From an uncultured Haemophilus sp. (GTDB lineage Bacteria > Pseudomonadota > Gammaproteobacteria > Enterobacterales > Pasteurellaceae): DNA of 7,623 nucleotides. The translations under genes and the position numbers were made by a program. Shown here piece after piece: positions 1 through 5,331 of this stretch (the stretch's first letter is position 1; the number at the start of each line of letters is the position of its first letter). The notes under the pieces are model-generated. The model saw only the letters and a program-made list of their open reading frames with translations, was not told the DNA's origin and ran no database searches. The stretch lies in the NCBI GenBank assembly GCA_959600045.1, contig CAUGKJ010000038.1:1-7623 (forward strand), read 5' to 3'.

Positions 1-32
1 TATATTTAACTAACCTGATTATAAATTTTTAA

Positions 33-62
33 TTGACAGCTATCTTACATGAATTTTATAAT
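33..62 (+). promoter_or_regulatory. Consensus sigma-70 promoter
   Basis: TTGACA at 33-38 and TATAAT at 57-62 are both exact consensus hexamers, separated by 18 bp. Transcription would start near position 69 and run rightward into the 13-codon ORF and the DUF4760-like gene. The leader would be about 135 nt. No other promoter-like pair of this quality was seen on the + strand. The call rests on sequence match only. Confidence 0.75.
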
Positions 63-68
63 GTAACC

Positions 69-202
69 ACCTTCAAAGTTGAAATGAGAAGGGTTGATTA
101 GTGACAGTAATCATTGTTCTTAACAGAAATTACATAAGTAATTTAAGCTTATCAATAGAACTTTGGTAAGCGGATTTTAGTCTAAGTAGACAGGAGGAAA
201 CA
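69..202 (+). other. Long 5' leader with several dyads
   Basis: This is the predicted untranslated leader between the consensus promoter and the first start codon. It contains four small inverted repeats: CCTTC/GAAGG at 70-74 and 88-92, TGATTA-N7-TAATCA at 95-113, AAATTAC-ATAA-GTAATTT at 127-144, and GTCTA-AG-TAGAC at 180-191. The last ends one base before the Shine-Dalgarno. None has the form of a terminator, and no known riboswitch class was recognised. The dyads could be protein-binding sites or RNA structure, or chance in AT-rich DNA. Confidence 0.4.
192..197 (+). promoter_or_regulatory. Consensus Shine-Dalgarno AGGAGG for the 13-codon ORF
   Basis: AGGAGG lies 5 nt before the ATG at 203. 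It is the strongest ribosome binding site in the window and it serves the 13-codon ORF, not the larger gene downstream. The larger gene has only a weak GGGATGG-like stretch before its ATG. Confidence 0.8.
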
Positions 203-244
203 ATGAAAAAATTAAATATGCATGAAGGCTGGGATGGTTTTTAA
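203..244 (+). CDS. 13-codon leader ORF, possibly translationally coupled
   Basis: The ORF encodes MKKLNMHEGWDGF followed by TAA. It starts 5 nt after a consensus AGGAGG. Its stop overlaps the next gene's start as TAATG (TAA 242-244, ATG 244-246), an arrangement that commonly gives translational coupling by reinitiation. The peptide has no signal sequence, no membrane segment and no run of one amino acid that would suggest classical attenuation. Five T residues sit at 238-242, just before the stop. One extra T, or a -1 slip on TTT, would fuse this peptide in frame to the downstream protein as ...GFLMNETIK. It may therefore be a leader peptide, the true N-terminus of the downstream protein separated by a frameshift, or a slippage site. 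I do not recognise the peptide. Confidence 0.5.
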   Translation: MKKLNMHEGWDGF

Positions 245-696
245 TGAATGAAACAATAAAGTTTCTAGGTGAAAGTTACGGCTTCTGGGTTCAAACAGGA
301 GCCGTTGTTTTATCTGCCGCTATGGCAGTTTTAGCGATTCTCCATAATGGTAAGATGTCGAGAAAAAGAACAACTATTGATGTATTATTGCAGGAAAACC
401 AAGATGAAACTTTAAGAAATGCTAAATTTGAAGTGTTTAATATGGCAAATGACCCAAGGAATGAGTTTGTAAACATTTATTTTAAAGAAAAAGAGAAACA
501 GTCTGAATGCTATAAAAATATTACTATGTTGCTTAACCGTTATGAATTCATAGCTCAAAGTATTAGAAATAAAGCATTTGAGGAAAAAATTTATAAACAA
601 ATGCAGTACACTAGTATAACTGAGATGTGGGATAGACTTTGTCCTCTTGTACACGAGATCCGAAGACAAAAAAATAATAAAACTTTTTATCAATAA
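244..696 (+). CDS. DUF4760-like single-pass membrane protein, unknown function
   Basis: The 150-aa protein has one clear hydrophobic segment at about residues 14-34. The basic stretch HNGKMSRKR at 34-42 follows, so by the positive-inside rule the remaining ~108 residues should be cytoplasmic. The soluble part is charged and helical-looking, with TTIDVLL (43-49) and LLNRYEFIAQSI (96-107). Its layout of one membrane helix, an R/K-rich linker, and a 'LLNxYEFIAxxI' helix matches what I recall of DUF4760, a family without known function; that assignment is from memory. The start at 244 is chosen because it overlaps the stop of the short upstream ORF and leaves the membrane helix intact. The gene is visibly more AT-rich than the genes to its right and is the only one on the + strand. 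Together with its own promoter and terminator, this suggests a self-contained, possibly acquired cassette. I can assign no biochemical activity. Confidence 0.75.
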   Translation: MNETIKFLGESYGFWVQTGAVVLSAAMAVLAILHNGKMSRKRTTIDVLLQENQDETLRNAKFEVFNMANDPRNEFVNIYFKEKEKQSECYKNITMLLNRYEFIAQSIRNKAFEEKIYKQMQYTSITEMWDRLCPLVHEIRRQKNNKTFYQ

Positions 697-770
697 TTTG
701 AGTGGCTTGCATGTAGATGGAAAAAAAAGCCATTAAAAAAAAATAACTAAGTCTTTCTATAATAGAAACA

Positions 771-779
771 ACCGCACTT
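771..779 (-). repeat. DNA uptake sequence (hUSS core)
   Basis: ACCGCACTT, the reverse complement of the Haemophilus uptake core AAGTGCGGT. It forms the left arm of the terminator downstream of the DUF4760-like gene. Confidence 0.9.
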
Positions 780-784
780 ACAAA

Positions 785-793
785 AAGTGCGGT
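785..793 (+). repeat. DNA uptake sequence (hUSS core)
   Basis: Exact AAGTGCGGT, preceded by extra A residues and followed by a T-rich stretch as in the extended uptake consensus. It forms the right arm of the terminator hairpin. Confidence 0.9.
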
Positions 794-819
794 TGTTTTT
801 TTGAATGTTTTTAAGAAAC

Positions 820-1452
820 TTAAGGCGATAACCGCTCTCTCTCCCATTTTCCATCATTGAATAAATAACAAATTCTGTCATGTAAACGACTTGGGCGACC
901 TTGCCAGAACTCTATGCGATCAGGAATCACAAGATAGCCACCCCAATGTGGTGGACGAGGTACGTTTAATGGGTGTTTTGCTGCAATCAGAGCAGCTTTT
1001 GCTAATAAAGATTTGTGGCTAGAAATAACCGCACTTTGCTCGCTGGCCCAAGCGCCAATTCGGCTGGTGTAAGGGCGCGTTGCAAAATATTCATCTGATT
1101 GTTCAGGAGAGATTTTTTCAGCTTTACCCTCAATACGAACAGAACGTTCTAATTCAGGCCAAAAGAATGTTAGGGCAACGAAAGGATTATGTTCTATGGC
1201 GCGACCTTTTCGGCTGTGATAATTCGTAAAAAATACAAAGCCTTGTTCGTTCACTTCTTTCAACAGCACCATTCGACTTGTTGGACGGCCGTCTTCATTG
1301 ACCGTCGCAACATTAACACCTGTCGGCTCATTGACTTTAGCCGTAATCGCTTCGTTGAGCCATTTTTCAAATTGTTTTATTGGATTGGGATCGCAATCAT
1401 GCTGAGAAAGCGCCTGTTTGCAATAATCCTCACGAATATCATGTAAGTCCAT
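820..1452 (-). CDS. pdxH: Pyridoxamine/pyridoxine 5'-phosphate oxidase
   Basis: This FMN-dependent cytoplasmic enzyme oxidises pyridoxine or pyridoxamine 5'-phosphate to pyridoxal 5'-phosphate, the last step of vitamin B6 synthesis and salvage. The 210-aa product matches E. coli PdxH (218 aa) along its whole length. Recognisable blocks are SRMVLLK and [10 protein letters not shown] near residues 59-83 (FMN binding), [34 protein letters not shown], and the C-terminal RLHDR ... ERLSP. The start at 1452 (MDLHDIRED) is chosen because AAGGAG lies 7 nt upstream. A start 27 nt further upstream would add nine basic residues encoded by the terminator tract and has no ribosome binding site. The gene follows hbpA on the same strand but is separated from it by a terminator, and probably uses its own promoter within the end of hbpA. 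Confidence 0.95.
   Translation of the reverse strand: MDLHDIREDYCKQALSQHDCDPNPIKQFEKWLNEAITAKVNEPTGVNVATVNEDGRPTSRMVLLKEVNEQGFVFFTNYHSRKGRAIEHNPFVALTFFWPELERSVRIEGKAEKISPEQSDEYFATRPYTSRIGAWASEQSAVISSHKSLLAKAALIAAKHPLNVPRPPHWGGYLVIPDRIEFWQGRPSRLHDRICYLFNDGKWERERLSP
1028..1036 (-). repeat. DNA uptake sequence (hUSS core)
   Basis: ACCGCACTT (reverse orientation) inside pdxH, tolerated within the codons for the QSAVI stretch. Confidence 0.9.
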
Positions 1453-1459
1453 TTTCTTT

Positions 1460-1465
1460 CTCCTT
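1460..1465 (-). promoter_or_regulatory. Ribosome binding site of pdxH
   Basis: AAGGAG on the - strand with a 7-nt spacer to the ATG at 1452. It decides the pdxH start against the longer reading frame that begins at 1479. It lies only a few nucleotides beyond the T tract of the hbpA terminator. Confidence 0.85.
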
Positions 1466-1470
1466 TTGCT

Positions 1471-1503
1471 TGAAAACAAAAAGCCCTTGCAACTGCAAGG
1501 GCT
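1471..1503 (-). terminator. Intrinsic terminator of hbpA, just before pdxH
   Basis: AGCCCTTGCA (1494-1503 read on the - strand) and TGCAAGGGCT (1482-1491) form a GC-containing stem of 9-10 bp with a tight 2-4 nt loop. TTTTGTTTT follows on the - strand. It begins 15 nt after the hbpA stop and ends about 20 nt before the pdxH start. Confidence 0.9.
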
Positions 1504-1532
1504 AGTATAGTCCGTTAATTATTTACCATCAA
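1504..1532 (-). promoter_or_regulatory. Probable pdxH promoter overlapping the end of hbpA
   Basis: On the - strand, TTGATG (1527-1532) is followed after 17 bp by TATACT (1504-1509). The -35 lies in the last codons of hbpA. The predicted start, 7-10 nt beyond the -10, falls at about 1494-1497, inside the first arm of the terminator hairpin. A transcript starting there would lack most of that arm and should escape termination. Confidence 0.6.
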
Positions 1533-3165
1533 CACTCACGCCATAAAACGCATCATAGCCGAATGGGCTTTGTACGTAGCCTTTTACCCGAGGGCTAAGT
1601 GGTGCGAAACCAACAGAGTGTGCAACTGGAATCCATGGTGCTTGCTCATGGAAAATCACTTGAGCTTGTTTATAAAGCGCTGCACGTTCATCTTTATTGG
1701 TTAAGCCAATTGCTTTATCTAATAAGGCATCAAATTCTGCATTTTTGAAACGAGCAAAGTTTGAGTTGCCAGAGTTAGCACTTGCAAGTAATGGAGAAAG
1801 AAAGTTATCCGGATCACCGTTATCACCTGACCAACCGAAGATACCAGCTGTTAATTCACCTGCTTTAGCACGTTTTTGATAGTCAGCCCATTCAAACGTT
1901 ACTGGATTTGCTTTTACGCCAACTTTTGCCCAGTCAGCCATCACAAGTTCAGCCATACGTTTTGGATTTGGGTTAGACGCACGTACCACCGGTTGAATCC
2001 AGAAGTCCGTTTCAAAACCGTTTGGATAACCTGCTTCCGCTAAAAGCTGTTTCGCTTTCTCTGGATCATACGGATAATCTTGGATTTCGTCGTTATAACT
2101 CCAAATTGTTGGTGGCAATGGATTTTTCGCTGCAGTGCCTGCACCTTGATAAACCGCTTCAATAATCGCTTTTTTGTCCACCGCATAGTTTAATGCTTGA
2201 CGCACTTTCACGTTATCAAACGGTGCTTTTTCCGTATTGAATGCGATATATGCCACGTTCAAACCTTTTTGCTCCAAAAGCTGTACTTTCGGATCAGTTT
2301 TCATTTTAGCTAAATCCGCCACATTCGGGAAGAGAATTAAATCACAAGAACCCGCTTGTAACTTCGCATAACGCGTAGTCGCATCTGGCACGATGCTGAT
2401 CACTAAACGGTCAAGCGGTGTACGGCCTTTCCAATAGGTTTCATTCGCCACATATTGTGCCGCTTGGTCAGTTTTGTAATCCACAAAAATAAATGGACCT
2501 GTACCTACCGGTTTGTTATCAATCGTTTCTGGTTTACCCGCTTTCAGCATCGCATCTGCATATTCAGCTGAGTAAATAGAGATAAAGTCCATACCCAAGC
2601 TTGCTAAGAAAGTCGCATCTTTTTTATTCAAGGTGATACGAACGGTGTTGTCATCCACTTTCTCAACTGATTTTAATAAATCTGGGAATTTCATTGCTTT
2701 GAAATATGGATAAGTCCCTTTTGATACATTGTGGTAAGGGTGGTTAGGATCTAACTGACGTTGGAAAGAAAAGATCACATCATCCGCATTAAAATCACGT
2801 GTTGGCGTAAATTCTTTTGTCGTATGGAATTTCACTCCTTTACGTAAATGGAAAGTATAAGTTAAACCATCGTCACTGATCTCCCAGCTTTCAGCCAAGG
2901 CTGGCTCAAGATCAGTAGAGCCTTTTTTGAATTCAACCAAACGGTTATACACTTGTTGTGAACTCGCATTGTAAGATGTACCTTCCATTACTAATGCTGG
3001 ACTAAAGCTAAGTGGTGCTTTCGCTGTACAGTATACAAATGTGTTATTACCTGAAGGTTTTGCTGTTTCTGCTTTCGCATTTTCTTTTGCCGCAGAACCA
3101 GATTGATCACAAGCCGCTAAAAACAAACTGGCAGCAATAAGAGTTAAGGTCGCTTTTAATTTCAT
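1519..3165 (-). CDS. hbpA: Heme/glutathione/dipeptide-binding lipoprotein (SBP family 5)
   Basis: This is a periplasmic substrate-binding protein of the DppA/OppA family (SBP_bac_5). The 548-aa product aligns by eye over its length with E. coli DppA: NTFVYCTAKAPLSFSP near the mature N-terminus, NADDVIFSFQRQ, DNKPVGTGPF, DNVKVRQALNYAVDKKAI, YPYDPEKAKQLLAEAG, and WSGDNGDPDNF. Unlike E. coli DppA it is a lipoprotein, with signal MKLKATLTLIAASLFLA and lipobox LAAC at Cys19. The +2/+3 residues Asp-Gln are known in E. coli to retain lipoproteins at the inner membrane. In H. influenzae the ortholog was named HbpA for heme binding and was later shown to bind glutathione (GbpA), working with DppBCDF encoded elsewhere. 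No permease or ATPase gene is nearby, so it is an orphan binding protein. The start at 3165 is supported by AAGGA 6 nt upstream; the upstream ATG at 3195 has no such site and would spoil the signal peptide. Confidence 0.93.
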   Translation of the reverse strand: MKLKATLTLIAASLFLAACDQSGSAAKENAKAETAKPSGNNTFVYCTAKAPLSFSPALVMEGTSYNASSQQVYNRLVEFKKGSTDLEPALAESWEISDDGLTYTFHLRKGVKFHTTKEFTPTRDFNADDVIFSFQRQLDPNHPYHNVSKGTYPYFKAMKFPDLLKSVEKVDDNTVRITLNKKDATFLASLGMDFISIYSAEYADAMLKAGKPETIDNKPVGTGPFIFVDYKTDQAAQYVANETYWKGRTPLDRLVISIVPDATTRYAKLQAGSCDLILFPNVADLAKMKTDPKVQLLEQKGLNVAYIAFNTEKAPFDNVKVRQALNYAVDKKAIIEAVYQGAGTAAKNPLPPTIWSYNDEIQDYPYDPEKAKQLLAEAGYPNGFETDFWIQPVVRASNPNPKRMAELVMADWAKVGVKANPVTFEWADYQKRAKAGELTAGIFGWSGDNGDPDNFLSPLLASANSGNSNFARFKNAEFDALLDKAIGLTNKDERAALYKQAQVIFHEQAPWIPVAHSVGFAPLSPRVKGYVQSPFGYDAFYGVSVDGK

Positions 3166-3171
3166 AAGTTT

Positions 3172-3176
3172 TCCTT
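3172..3176 (-). promoter_or_regulatory. Ribosome binding site of hbpA
   Basis: AAGGA on the - strand, 6 nt before the ATG at 3165. It supports that start, which also begins a proper lipoprotein signal peptide, over the in-frame ATG 30 nt upstream. Confidence 0.85.
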
Positions 3177-3204
3177 CTTTAATCGGGCAAAACACCCAAA
3201 CATG

Positions 3205-3234
3205 AATATAAAATTTTACCTAAGATATAAGCAA
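3205..3234 (-). promoter_or_regulatory. Candidate hbpA promoter
   Basis: On the - strand, TTGCTT (3229-3234) and TATATT (3205-3210) are separated by 18 bp in the 133-bp gap between the transporter gene and hbpA. Other AT-rich hexamers nearby, such as TAAAAT at 3213-3218, could serve instead, so the exact placement is uncertain. Confidence 0.4.
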
Positions 3235-3250
3235 ATCAAACTTTTACGAA

Positions 3251-3272
3251 ATAAGAAAAAGATCTTTCTTAT
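3251..3272 (-). terminator. Weak AT-rich dyad after the MFS transporter
   Basis: ATAAGAAA (3251-3258) and TTTCTTAT (3265-3272) form a perfect 8-bp but almost GC-free stem with a 6-nt loop, 27 nt past the transporter stop. The - strand continues with TTTCGT, so it is a poor intrinsic terminator. It may be a weak terminator or a binding site near the hbpA promoter. Confidence 0.3.
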
Positions 3273-3298
3273 AACCAATTAGACTAAGGCATTCAATA

Positions 3299-4708
3299 TC
3301 AGCGTTTTTTCCGCAAATGATCCCCGTCTGTTTTGTGCAAATAGCTCAATATCCAAACTAATGCGATGGCAAAAACAGACGTGGTCAGAAATGTATAACT
3401 GAAAGCATGTTGTAACGCTTCATCTTCATTACCAATAAATTGACGATATAATGTCAAAATAATAGATGCCACAGCGATACCAAATCCGATCCCCACTTGT
3501 TGTACAATACTCAGCACCGTTGAGCCTACACCGCTTTGAGCCTGTGATAGATCGCCAACGGTAAGAGTGTTAATTGAGGTAAAAATCATCGACATGCAGG
3601 CACCGTACCACATCAGATTACATATAATCCATGTCGTTGATGATGAGGTATCAAGCCATGACATGGAAACCGTTGAACCTGCCATTAAAAGTGACGATAA
3701 AATTAACGTGGTTTTATAACCTAAGATATTTAAGATATGCCCAATAAAACGTTTAAATACGACAGACATTAGCGCAATGGGTGCAAGCAACCAGCCTGAC
3801 TCTTCAGCTGAATAGCCAAAAGAAAGTTGGAACATTAATGGCAATAAGAACGGCACAGCTGAGCCAGAAAGACGAATAAAGATATTGGCTGCAATGCCTA
3901 ATCGGAATGTTCTCGTATTGAAAAGAGATAACGGTAAAATAGCACGTTCATTACCTTTTGCATAAAAATAATAGGCCACCAATAATGCAATACCAATCGA
4001 CAATGCACTATATGTAGTCATATTGTCACGGTGATTTTCGCCCAGTAAATCAAGCCCGAGCGTTAAACCGACTAAACCAAATGCAAAGAGTAAAAAGCCT
4101 GTCCAGTCTAACTTATTTGCATTGCCCTTATGATTTCCCATCACTTTAGCGGCAGCCCAGAAGCCTAACATGCCAATAGGAATATTGATTAAGAAAATCC
4201 AATGCCATGACGTATGCACTACAAGCCAACCACCTAAAATCGGGCCAAGAATCGGGCCGATGAGTCCTGCTGTAGCCATTAAATTCCAGGCGTTAATTAA
4301 TTGATTTTTCGGTACGGTTTGAATAATCGCAAGGCGAGCGACAGGCATCATAAATGCCCCGCCAATACCTTGAATAATCCGTGCAATCACAAGGGTTTCG
4401 AGAGAGGTTGCCATTGCACAAGCGACTGAACCGAATACAAAGGTAAAAACAGCTGAACGGAAAACAGTAAGCGTACCAAATTTCGCTGCCGCCCAAGCAG
4501 TTAAAGGAATAAATAAGGCAACGGCAAGAGAATAGGCGATAATCGCCATTTGCATTTCAAAGACGGGGATTTGTAGATCTGTTGCGATGGTGGGTAAGGC
4601 AGTATTTAAAATAGTCGCATCCAAGCTTTGCATAAACAAAGCCATGGAAGCCACCCAAGCCAGCCCTTTATAATGCTGACATTCTATTACTGCGTCTTTT
4701 TCCACCAT
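3299..4708 (-). CDS. MdtD-like DHA2 multidrug efflux transporter (MFS, EmrB/QacA type)
   Basis: This inner-membrane proton antiporter belongs to the drug:H+ antiporter-2 group. The 469-aa product has many hydrophobic helices, consistent with 13-14 membrane segments. Diagnostic blocks are the N-terminal MQSLDATILNTALPTIA (26-42), motif B RIIQGIGGAFMMPVAR (110-125), antiporter motif C GLIGPILGPILGGWL (148-162), and SWHWIFLINIP (167-177). These match E. coli MdtD closely, and the number of residues before MQSLD is similar, which supports the ATG at 4708. That start overlaps the end of mobB by 22 nt and has no Shine-Dalgarno, so translation probably depends on coupling to mobB. Substrates cannot be told from sequence. 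No EmrA-like adaptor gene is present. Confidence 0.9.
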   Translation of the reverse strand: MVEKDAVIECQHYKGLAWVASMALFMQSLDATILNTALPTIATDLQIPVFEMQMAIIAYSLAVALFIPLTAWAAAKFGTLTVFRSAVFTFVFGSVACAMATSLETLVIARIIQGIGGAFMMPVARLAIIQTVPKNQLINAWNLMATAGLIGPILGPILGGWLVVHTSWHWIFLINIPIGMLGFWAAAKVMGNHKGNANKLDWTGFLLFAFGLVGLTLGLDLLGENHRDNMTTYSALSIGIALLVAYYFYAKGNERAILPLSLFNTRTFRLGIAANIFIRLSGSAVPFLLPLMFQLSFGYSAEESGWLLAPIALMSVVFKRFIGHILNILGYKTTLILSSLLMAGSTVSMSWLDTSSSTTWIICNLMWYGACMSMIFTSINTLTVGDLSQAQSGVGSTVLSIVQQVGIGFGIAVASIILTLYRQFIGNEDEALQHAFSYTFLTTSVFAIALVWILSYLHKTDGDHLRKKR

Positions 4709-5196
4709 TGATAAATAAACTCAGCGATTTGTTCAATGTGATTAATATCTAATAAAGTGCGGTCAGTTTCAAGCGAATAATCTGTTGCTAAAGCCAACAC
4801 GTTTTCATCTAATTCCGGCAACGGTTTTGTCATCTCTTGTCGATGCAATAGAATCTTTGGAATAGGTTCTTGTTTAAATCCTTCCACCAAAACTAAATCC
4901 GTTAAATGACGATCAAATTGTTGGCTTAAATAGGCTAATGAAACCGGCTCTTGAGGAGTTTCTGTCATCAATGCCCAACGATTATCACAAGCCATAATAA
5001 CTTGCGCAGACCCCGCCTCTTTCATTCGCCAACTGTCTTTTCCTTCTTTATCCACATGAGCGTTGTGATGGCTGTGTTTAATCACTGAAACACGTAGGCC
5101 TTTTTTAATTAATTGAGGAAGCAATTTTTCCAGCAATGTGGTTTTGCCACTACCGCTGTAACCTGTAATGCCAAGAAGAGGAAGGGGATTATTCAT
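4687..5196 (-). CDS. mobB: Molybdopterin-guanine dinucleotide biosynthesis adaptor protein MobB
   Basis: MobB is a small P-loop GTPase that assists MobA in attaching GMP to molybdopterin, giving the bis-MGD cofactor of DMSO-reductase-type enzymes. The 169-aa product has the Walker A motif GYSGSGKTT (12-20), VIKHSHHNAHVD (38-49), the DKEGKDSWR segment (49-57), and the conserved DLVLVEGFK (100-108), all typical of MobB. MobA is not encoded in this window. The start at 5196 has AAGG 8 nt upstream. The gene's end overlaps the MFS transporter start by 22 nt, so the two form one transcription unit although their functions look unrelated. Confidence 0.94.
   Translation of the reverse strand: MNNPLPLLGITGYSGSGKTTLLEKLLPQLIKKGLRVSVIKHSHHNAHVDKEGKDSWRMKEAGSAQVIMACDNRWALMTETPQEPVSLAYLSQQFDRHLTDLVLVEGFKQEPIPKILLHRQEMTKPLPELDENVLALATDYSLETDRTLLDINHIEQIAEFIYQWWKKTQ
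4755..4763 (+). repeat. DNA uptake sequence (hUSS core)
   Basis: Exact AAGTGCGGT inside mobB, where the other strand codes for the DRTL stretch near the C-terminus. Confidence 0.9.
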
Positions 5197-5218
5197 TGTA
5201 AAAACCTTAAGAAAAATT

Positions 5219-5227
5219 ACCGCACTT
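5219..5227 (-). repeat. DNA uptake sequence (hUSS core)
   Basis: ACCGCACTT in the short gap between the terminator at 5229-5257 and the mobB ribosome binding site. Confidence 0.9.
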
Positions 5228-5228
5228 G

Positions 5229-5257
5229 ATAAAACAAAACCCCGCAGGACGGGGTTT
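5229..5257 (-). terminator. Intrinsic terminator after rseB, in front of mobB
   Basis: AAACCCCG (5250-5257 read on the - strand) pairs with CGGGGTTT (5237-5244) around a 5-nt loop, followed on the - strand by TTTTGTTTTATC. An additional outer dyad TTGATA/TATCAA (5226-5231 and 5261-5266) encloses it. It ends the rpoE-rseA-rseB operon 75 nt past the rseB stop and lies about 40 nt before the mobB start. Confidence 0.9.
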
Positions 5258-5284
5258 AGCTATCAAAATCCATTAGGTGAAGAA

Positions 5285-5312
5285 AGTATAGCAAGGGGAA
5301 ACAAAATAGCAA
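5285..5312 (-). promoter_or_regulatory. Candidate mobB promoter with extended -10
   Basis: On the - strand, TTGCTA (5307-5312) is followed after 16 bp by TATACT (5285-5290), and TG-C directly before it gives an extended -10. The predicted start is A5278, 7 nt downstream. This is upstream of the terminator at 5229-5257, so that hairpin would lie within the roughly 80-nt mobB leader. Confidence 0.55.
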
Positions 5313-5331
5313 CTTTCTCACTGCTACTGAA

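Larger units (their letters stand above)
766..803 (+). terminator. Intrinsic terminator built from an inverted uptake-sequence pair
   Basis: A perfect 14-bp stem pairs 766-779 with 785-798 around a 5-nt loop (ACAAA), and is followed by an unbroken T run at 796-802. The stem contains the uptake core in both orientations. It terminates the DUF4760-like gene. Read on the - strand after pdxH, the hairpin is followed only by a short TTTCTATT stretch, so it may also act as a weaker terminator for pdxH. Confidence 0.9.

Noticed and set aside
412..693. Open frame on the - strand across the DUF4760-like gene (93 aa)
   Set aside because: It is a phenylalanine-rich antisense shadow of an AT-rich gene, with no ribosome binding site or recognisable domain.
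703..732. TGGCTT/AAGCCA inverted repeat after the DUF4760-like gene
   Set aside because: The loop is 18 nt and there is no T tract on either strand in the right place; the real terminator is 35 nt further on.
611..847. Open frame on the - strand spanning the terminator (78 aa)
   Set aside because: It runs through the uptake-sequence hairpin and the ends of two real genes, which is not compatible with a real coding region.
1453..1479. Nine-codon N-terminal extension of pdxH (MFSSKRRKK)
   Set aside because: It is encoded by the terminator's T tract and ribosome binding site region, has no Shine-Dalgarno of its own, and the ATG at 1452 has AAGGAG at 7 nt.
3166..3195. Ten-codon extension of hbpA (MFCPIKEGKL)
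   Set aside because: It would place charged residues before a good lipoprotein signal peptide; AAGGA sits 6 nt before the ATG at 3165.
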